A stretch of 64,000 bases of DNA from NCBI GenBank assembly GCA_951813395.1, contig OX638356.1:3422501-3486500 (forward strand), given 5' to 3'. Below, piece by piece: positions 59,307 to 64,000 of this stretch. Made by a program: the position numbers and the translations under genes. The notes below the pieces were generated by a model, which was not told where the DNA came from, did no database searches, and was given only the letters and a program-made list of their open reading frames with translations. This DNA is from Longimicrobiales bacterium. GTDB lineage: Bacteria; Gemmatimonadota; Gemmatimonadetes; Longimicrobiales; Gaopeijiaceae. The stretch's first letter is position 1. Each line of letters begins with the position of its first letter.

Positions 59307-61454
59307 CGTACTATTCCTCATTTTTCTTGAGTTTGTGTCGTTCGTGTCGCGACGGCCCTTCATGAGATGGGCCGTCTCTAGAAGACGACGCGATATGCCA
59401 AGCTGATGGATCTTCCCGCTTTGGGCATGATCTCCTTCACGCGTCACAGGTGGTTTCTGTACTCGGTATTGCCGAGGTTCTCCCCCCCGCACGGTGATCA
59501 CGTTCAGCCGCCCTCTGACCGTGATCCGGATCCCGGCGGAGAGATCGAAAACAGCGTATCCATCGGTTGCGCTCTCAAAGGGGCCGGTCCGGTCCTGGCG
59601 GGCCGCAACCCGGGTCTCGGCCTCAACGAACCAGTCGCGCGGCGCATAGCCGACGGCGAACCGTCCCTGAAGTGGCGGAATCAGAGGAAGCGCCCCGAGG
59701 GTACGCCGCTCGCGAACATCATGCTGATGCTCGTCCGCAGCTGCTATCCTGCCCCGCACGTAGGATGCCACTGCCTCCACGGTCAGATCGCCGACCACCG
59801 CCCATTCGATCGCGCTCTCGAAGCCGGCGAGCACGGCGTCTTCCCCGTGGAACTGGAAGATGGGCAGCCGCACCCGGCTCAGCTCTCCGGTCTCGAGAGG
59901 GAAGACGTATCCCGAGATGGCGTTGCGGAACAACGTCATCTCCGCGTTGAGCCGGTTTCCGGTGACGCGAGTGAAGAGATCGATGCCCGAGCCGCGCTCG
60001 GTATCGAGCGACGGGTTGCCGACTTCGAAGGCATAGGCAGCCAGATGCGGACCTTCGGAGTAGAGTTCGTTGATGCTGGGGGTGCGGAAGGCCCGGGCGA
60101 GAGAGGCGCCCACCGTGACGTGTCTCGTCACCCGTGCGAGAGCGCCCACCGATCCCGATGCCGCAGCGAAGGATCTGGTGCGGATGTGGCCGATATCTGA
60201 AGTGGGATCCTCCCGGTGAGGCCGCGCGCGTGCCCAGTCGTAGCGAAGGCCGGCTTCCAGGCGCACAGGCTCCAGATCGACCTCCTCCAGCGCGAATATG
60301 GCGAAGGAGGTATGCGTGGAATTGGGGGTGTAGAGTCCGCCCCCGAAACCGAAGCTCTCCCAGGATGCCCGCGACCCCACCCCTCCCGAGGAAAACGGAC
60401 CCCAGCTCGCGTGGCGGGCCAGGATCTCGCCGCTCACGGTCTGGCGATCGAAGAGCGTCCCCAGAATGTTGGGGGGCTCGATCTCCTTGTGTTCATACCA
60501 GGTGTGTCCCGCGCCGATCTCGATGGTCTCGAACCCGCCCTCGGGCCGAAAAAGCCCGCGGAGCCGGGTTGCGGTCCGCTCCATCTCGACGCGAACCCCG
60601 GCTTCGTGACCCCCGATGAACCCTCCGGGAATGCCATAGTCATTGTCGTAGTAGCGGAAGGTGGCGCCGACATGGCCCCTGTCATCCACCCAGGATGTTC
60701 CGCCGGAAACCTCCAGCAGGTCCGTGTTCGTGTTGTTCAAGGTTCCGGCCGGAGTCTTCAGGTCGCCACTCGTGCGACGCGTGAATTCCAGCCGTACCGG
60801 AATGTGTTCGGTCAGTCCATAGGTGACGTTCAGGCTCCCGCCCGCCGCATTGCTGACGCTCTGGCCCTGCAGGGTGAACGCGCCCGTCAGGTGGTGCGGC
60901 ACGGACGAGGGCACGTCATCGCGTACGACGTTGATGACGCCTCCGAGAGCATTGCTTCCGTACAGAATCGCGCCCGGTCCGCGGATGACCTCGATTCGGC
61001 GTGCCGACGACGGATCGAGCGCGGTGGCGTGGTCGGGCCCGCTCGCAAACTGGTCGCCGACCCTTTCCCCGTCCTCGAGCATCAGGATGCGGTCTCCGCC
61101 GAGGCCCCGGATCACCGGCTGCGCAGAGCCTGGTCCCATGCTGGTCACCGCCAGTCCCGGCTCGGAGGCCAGGGTTTCCGCCAGGCTTCCGGCAAGCCGA
61201 CGCTGCAGTTCCTCTCCCGTGTAGATGCCGAGCCCCGGCACCGGGACGTGAAATGTGCCGTCACCATGGGTGACTGCCATGCGAGCCGTCCCCTCGACGG
61301 ATACCAGGGCGCCGGCGAGAGGCTCGCTCGAGTCCGCGTCGCGTACGACGCCCTCGATCTCGCCTTCGTGCTCGACCTGCGCGTACGAGCCGACGGCGCC
61401 GAAAGCCATTGTCAGAACTGCCGGAATCGAACCGGCCAGACTCCTCATCGACAT
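59181..61454 (-). CDS. ZnuD-like TonB-dependent receptor with damaged C-terminus (probable pseudogene)
   Basis: Signal peptide (GAVGSYAQ), short CarboxypepD-like segment (IEGVVRDADSSEPLAG), plug domain (VIRGLGGDRILMLEDGERVGDQF, RRIEVIRGPGAILYGSNALGG in outline) and a barrel like those of zinc-type receptors. Near the end the frame breaks at a run of seven G (59482-59488). With six G the reading continues as VRGENLGNTEYRNHL, then TGA at 59444-59446, then RVKEIMPKAGRSISLAYRVVF and TAG at 59378. Thus one indel and one nonsense codon remove the last strands. The open frame instead continues to 59181 in unrelated sequence. ATG 61454 follows AGAAGG. Confidence 0.8.
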   Translation of the reverse strand: MSMRSLAGSIPAVLTMAFGAVGSYAQVEHEGEIEGVVRDADSSEPLAGALVSVEGTARMAVTHGDGTFHVPVPGLGIYTGEELQRRLAGSLAETLASEPGLAVTSMGPGSAQPVIRGLGGDRILMLEDGERVGDQFASGPDHATALDPSSARRIEVIRGPGAILYGSNALGGVINVVRDDVPSSVPHHLTGAFTLQGQSVSNAAGGSLNVTYGLTEHIPVRLEFTRRTSGDLKTPAGTLNNTNTDLLEVSGGTSWVDDRGHVGATFRYYDNDYGIPGGFIGGHEAGVRVEMERTATRLRGLFRPEGGFETIEIGAGHTWYEHKEIEPPNILGTLFDRQTVSGEILARHASWGPFSSGGVGSRASWESFGFGGGLYTPNSTHTSFAIFALEEVDLEPVRLEAGLRYDWARARPHREDPTSDIGHIRTRSFAAASGSVGALARVTRHVTVGASLARAFRTPSINELYSEGPHLAAYAFEVGNPSLDTERGSGIDLFTRVTGNRLNAEMTLFRNAISGYVFPLETGELSRVRLPIFQFHGEDAVLAGFESAIEWAVVGDLTVEAVASYVRGRIAAADEHQHDVRERRTLGALPLIPPLQGRFAVGYAPRDWFVEAETRVAARQDRTGPFESATDGYAVFDLSAGIRITVRGRLNVITVRGGEPRQYRVQKPPVTREGDHAQSGKIHQLGISRRLLETAHLMKGRRDTNDTNSRKMRNSTMANARQKLSLVLLAVGIPALWLAKAPPNRRKTMRTKWRELC

Positions 61455-61619
61455 GGCGTAGCCTTCTTGAGCCCGACCGACGTGCCTGCTCACTCGTGAG
61501 ACAGGCAGCGGCGGAATCGCTGATAATGCTTGAGCGGGTATGGTGAGTCGCGGGATGCATCATCCCCGCGTAACGAGTCGGGTGGAGACTTCCGGGGTGG
61601 GCCAGCCCCCCGGAAGCGG

Positions 61620-61973
61620 TCAGACTCGCGGAGGGGCCCTCGGACCGCTCCCGCCCGGTGGAACTGGGCGGTTGGCCCAGGCAGTAGCGGTCGGGGTGGC
61701 GAGGCTGGCTTCGGATACCAGCCTGAGGTCGATCGGAACCGGGGGCGCGATCCCGGAAGAGAGCGTGCGAGTCAACTGACACAGCAGGTGGCTGTGTCCT
61801 GTGTCGCAGTGCTCGCTGCCCTTCCCCTCGATGTGCACGACAGTGCTTAGCCCCTGGGCTTCCAGCACCGCATCTGCCGCAGGCAGGGCGGCGAAAACAG
61901 CGAGCTGAAGCAGCGCGAAGGCCAGGACGCCGAACCGGCGGGTATCCCGTGAACGAGAAGAGATGTGCTTCAA
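61620..61973 (-). CDS. Small exported His/Cys protein upstream of TonB receptor
   Basis: 117 residues from TTG 61973. A signal peptide (FGVLAFALLQLAVFAALPAADA) is followed by VVHIEGKGSEHCDTGHSHLLCQL, which has three to four His and two Cys arranged as a possible metal site. A Pro/Ala-rich tail follows. I do not recognise the family. It lies 165 bases upstream of the ZnuD-like receptor on the same strand, so a metal-uptake or sensing role is inferred. Longer readings upstream lack conserved features. Confidence 0.5.
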   Translation of the reverse strand: MKHISSRSRDTRRFGVLAFALLQLAVFAALPAADAVLEAQGLSTVVHIEGKGSEHCDTGHSHLLCQLTRTLSSGIAPPVPIDLRLVSEASLATPTATAWANRPVPPGGSGPRAPPRV

Positions 61974-62415
61974 GGAACTGGCCGGATAGTTGGGTGCCCA
62001 ATCACTGGGCAACCTGTCCGATTCGAACAAGCCGGAAGTCCGGAGCTTGCCGCGCACGGCCCAAACACCTTCCGTCATGCAGCAGCAGGCGGAGGTGCCG
62101 CAGCTGCAGGTGCGGGCAAACCGCGAGGCGATCGTCAACGGCGCGGGGTCCCGCTGCCTGAAACGACCGGCAGCGAGACCCCCACCAGACGTGCGCTACG
62201 AGTACGGGGCTTGCGCTGCGCGCCGCCCGAATGCCGGGAGGGCGTTGTCCTCCGGCTGCTAGCCCGAAGTTCGGGCCCGAATCGGGCTGATTCCTGGCCG
62301 TAATCTGTTGTGGGCACGGGACTTGTACGCCAGTTCTCGTATGGGATATATGTACCCATGTAATAACAAGGTGATATCGTTGATATAACACATGATAGTC
62401 GTTACGATCATAGTC
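61974..62415. other. Gene-free stretch with hairpin and AT-rich promoter
   Basis: No supportable gene. It holds a compound palindrome at 62261-62289 (AGCCCGA and TCGGGCT around TTCGGGCCCGAA). It also has an AT-rich patch at about 62340-62415 with ATGGG/CCCAT arms (62341-62359), just before the transposase. This is probably the IS left end and promoter. Confidence 0.45.
62261..62289. repeat. Hairpin-forming palindrome between metal operon and IS
   Basis: AGCCCGA (62261-62267) pairs with TCGGGCT (62283-62289), and the inner 12 bases TTCGGGCCCGAA are themselves a perfect palindrome. It could be a terminator or part of the IS end. No T-run is seen. Confidence 0.4.
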
Positions 62416-64000
62416 ATGTATATCGAACGCGTGCCCAATCGGAACTCCCCGCCCGCCGTCCTCCTGCGCGAGTCCTTCCGCGAGGGCGGCAAGGTCAGGA
62501 AGCGCACCCTGGCCAACCTGTCGAAGTTGCCCGACGACATCGTGGACGGGCTGCGTATCCTGCTCAAGGGCGGCGTCGCCCTGAAGTCCTTCGGGGACGC
62601 TTTCGAGATCCTGCGCTCCCGCCCCCACGGACACGCCGCCGCCGTGCTGGGCACGGCCCGCAAGCTGGGCCTCGAGAGACTGCTGGACCGCCGTCCGTCG
62701 CGGATGCGGTCGCTGGCGCTGGCGATGATCGCGGCGCGCGTCCTCGACCCGCGCTCGAAGCTCGCCACCGCCCGCGGCCTCAGCTCCGAGACCCTGGCCG
62801 ACACGCTGGGCGAGGAGACCGGCACGGCGGACGCGACGGCGGAGGAACTCTACGAGGCGATGGACTGGCTGCTCCGGCGGCAGAAGCGCATCGAGCGGAC
62901 CCTGGCGGCGAAGCACATCGAGGACGGCTCGCTCGTGCTCTGCGACCTGACCTCGGTGTACTTCGAGGGCGCGAAGTGCCCGCTGGCCAAGCGCGGCTAC
63001 TCCCGCGACGGCAGGCGCGGCAAGCTGCAGATCGTCTTCGCCCTGCTCTGCGACCGGGACGGCTGTCCGGTGGCCGCCGAGGTCTTCCGTGGCAACACGG
63101 CCGATCCCGGCGCCGTGGCCTCCCAGGCCGAGAAGCTCGCCGCGCGCTTCTCGCTGTCTCGCATCGTGCTGGTCGGAGACAGGGGGCTGCTGACCGACGC
63201 CCGCATCCGCGAGGATGTCGAGCCGGCGGGGCTGCGTTGGATCACCGCGCTGCGGGCTCCGAAGATCCGCAAGCTGGTTTCCGGCGGCGACTTGCAGCTG
63301 TCGATCTTCGACACCCAGGACCTCGCCGAGATCTCCGCGCCGGAACTCTATCCGGGCGAGCGGCTCATCGTCTGCCGCAACCCGCTGCTGGCCGCCGAGC
63401 GGGCCCGCAAGCGCGAGGCGCTGCTGGCGGCCACGGAGGCCAAGCTCGACCTGGTCGTCCGGGCCACGAAGCGCGAGAACCGGCCGCTGCGGGGCGAGAA
63501 GAACATCGCCGTGCGCGCCGACCGGGCCCTGCGCGCGCACAAGGTCGGCAAGCACTTCACCACCACCGCGAGCGACGACGGCTTCTCGTGGGAGCGTGAC
63601 GAGGAGAAGATCGCCGCAGAGGCGGCGTTGGACGGCATCTACGTCATCCGCACCAACGTGGCTGCCAAGGAGCTCGGGCCCGAAGACGCGGTCCGGGCCT
63701 ATAAGAGCCTCAGCCGGGTCGAGCGTGCCTTCCGGAGCTTCAAGGGGGTGGATCTCAAGGTGCGGCCCGTCCACCACCGCCTCGAGGGGCGCGTCCGCGC
63801 CCACGTCTTCCTCTGCATGCTCGCCTACTACGTCGAGTGGCACATGCGCCGCGCGCTGGTGCCGATGCTCTTCGACGACGACGACCCGGCCGCCGCCGAA
63901 GCCGCCCGTTCCTCACCCGTCGCGCCCGCCCAGCGCTCGAAAGCCGCACGTGCCAAGGCGGGCAGGAAACGCACGCCCGACGGCCTGCCCGTCCACAGCT
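62416..64000 (+). CDS. IS1634/IS4-like DDE transposase (runs off right edge)
   Basis: ATG 62416 opens a frame of 528 codons that is still open at the window edge. MYIERVPNRNSPPAVLLRES and KVRKRTLANLSKLP are the standard IS1634-type N-terminus. The DDE region follows: CDLTSVYFEG (first Asp), FRGNTADPG, VLVGDRGLLTDARI (second Asp) and YKSLSRVERAFRSFK (Glu in the YREK-like helix). HHRLEGRVRAHVFLCMLAYYVEWHM is the usual C-terminal helix. It looks intact so far. The downstream half of the element and its right end are outside the window. Confidence 0.88.
   Translation, partial: MYIERVPNRNSPPAVLLRESFREGGKVRKRTLANLSKLPDDIVDGLRILLKGGVALKSFGDAFEILRSRPHGHAAAVLGTARKLGLERLLDRRPSRMRSLALAMIAARVLDPRSKLATARGLSSETLADTLGEETGTADATAEELYEAMDWLLRRQKRIERTLAAKHIEDGSLVLCDLTSVYFEGAKCPLAKRGYSRDGRRGKLQIVFALLCDRDGCPVAAEVFRGNTADPGAVASQAEKLAARFSLSRIVLVGDRGLLTDARIREDVEPAGLRWITALRAPKIRKLVSGGDLQLSIFDTQDLAEISAPELYPGERLIVCRNPLLAAERARKREALLAATEAKLDLVVRATKRENRPLRGEKNIAVRADRALRAHKVGKHFTTTASDDGFSWERDEEKIAAEAALDGIYVIRTNVAAKELGPEDAVRAYKSLSRVERAFRSFKGVDLKVRPVHHRLEGRVRAHVFLCMLAYYVEWHMRRALVPMLFDDDDPAAAEAARSSPVAPAQRSKAARAKAGRKRTPDGLPVHS

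Noticed and set aside
59181-59377. Receptor C-terminus as encoded by the open frame
   Set aside because: This part reads the lipoprotein signal and intergenic DNA; the real barrel end lies in another frame up to 59378.
61455-62300. Cobalamin or other riboswitch upstream of the TonB receptor
   Set aside because: I looked for the conserved B12-box and related motifs and found none; hairpins here are simple palindromes.
1-64000. CRISPR arrays
   Set aside because: No regularly spaced repeats were seen; the only tandem repeats are the 15-base unit near 35660 and the 57-base unit in the VWA gene.

Overview
The window is GC-rich chromosomal DNA from a Gram-negative bacterium. An outer membrane is indicated by an MlaEFD-type lipid transport set, a TonB-dependent receptor and many lipoprotein signal peptides. 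The mix of VPS10/BNR propeller proteins, bacterial Ig-like (BIG2) lipoproteins, M28/S9 peptidases, D-aminoacylase-like amidohydrolases and ThyX resembles Gemmatimonadota, including marine or sponge-associated members. That assignment is inferred from gene content, because no rRNA or tRNA gene was seen. AT-rich patches in the GC-rich background nearly always coincide with promoters or operators.

Region 1 (1-13.7 kb) is housekeeping. A tight minus-strand cluster reads M50 protease, small hypothetical, MlaE, MlaF, MlaD, Nudix, AI-2E permease, TrxB. Opposite it lies rho. Then come a phosphoribosyltransferase, a small hypothetical, a DhaL-DegV fusion, a Sfp-type phosphopantetheinyl transferase, a radical SAM protein with a Cys-rich tail, and an aldehyde dehydrogenase.

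Region 2 (13.7-38.2 kb) mixes scavenging enzymes with defence or addiction modules. The enzymes are a D-aminoacylase-like lipoprotein, ThyX, a gamma-glutamyltransferase homologue lacking its catalytic Thr, an M28 carboxypeptidase, two large VPS10-like propeller proteins and a class C beta-lactamase-like hydrolase. Between them sit a decayed esterase coupled to an Imm5-like immunity gene, a Phd/VapC pair, a HEPN/MNT pair whose MNT carries a ribbon-helix-helix domain, a RES/Xre pair, and a DUF222-HNH remnant flanked by inverted repeats.

Region 3 (38.3-54.2 kb) holds two plus-strand exported-protein operons. The first is S9 peptidase, NTF2-like, M28-like, PQQ dehydrogenase, BIG2-N-formylglutamate amidohydrolase and VWA protein. 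The second is LVIVD protein, YncE-like propeller and polysaccharide deacetylase. Between them are a divergently oriented Tat-exported epimerase-like protein and an HD-domain protein.

Region 4 (54.2-64 kb) is the most damaged part. A FitAB-like toxin-antitoxin pair runs into a multicopper oxidase. Then comes a nested scar of a PIN fragment, two tyrosine integrase pieces, an IS110 5' fragment and an amidohydrolase 5' fragment. A probable metal-uptake operon follows (small His/Cys protein, ZnuD-like receptor, acidic lipoprotein), in which the receptor has a frameshift plus a nonsense codon and the lipoprotein has a frameshift. An IS1634/IS4-like transposase runs off the right edge. I see no CRISPR array, complete prophage or natural-product cluster.
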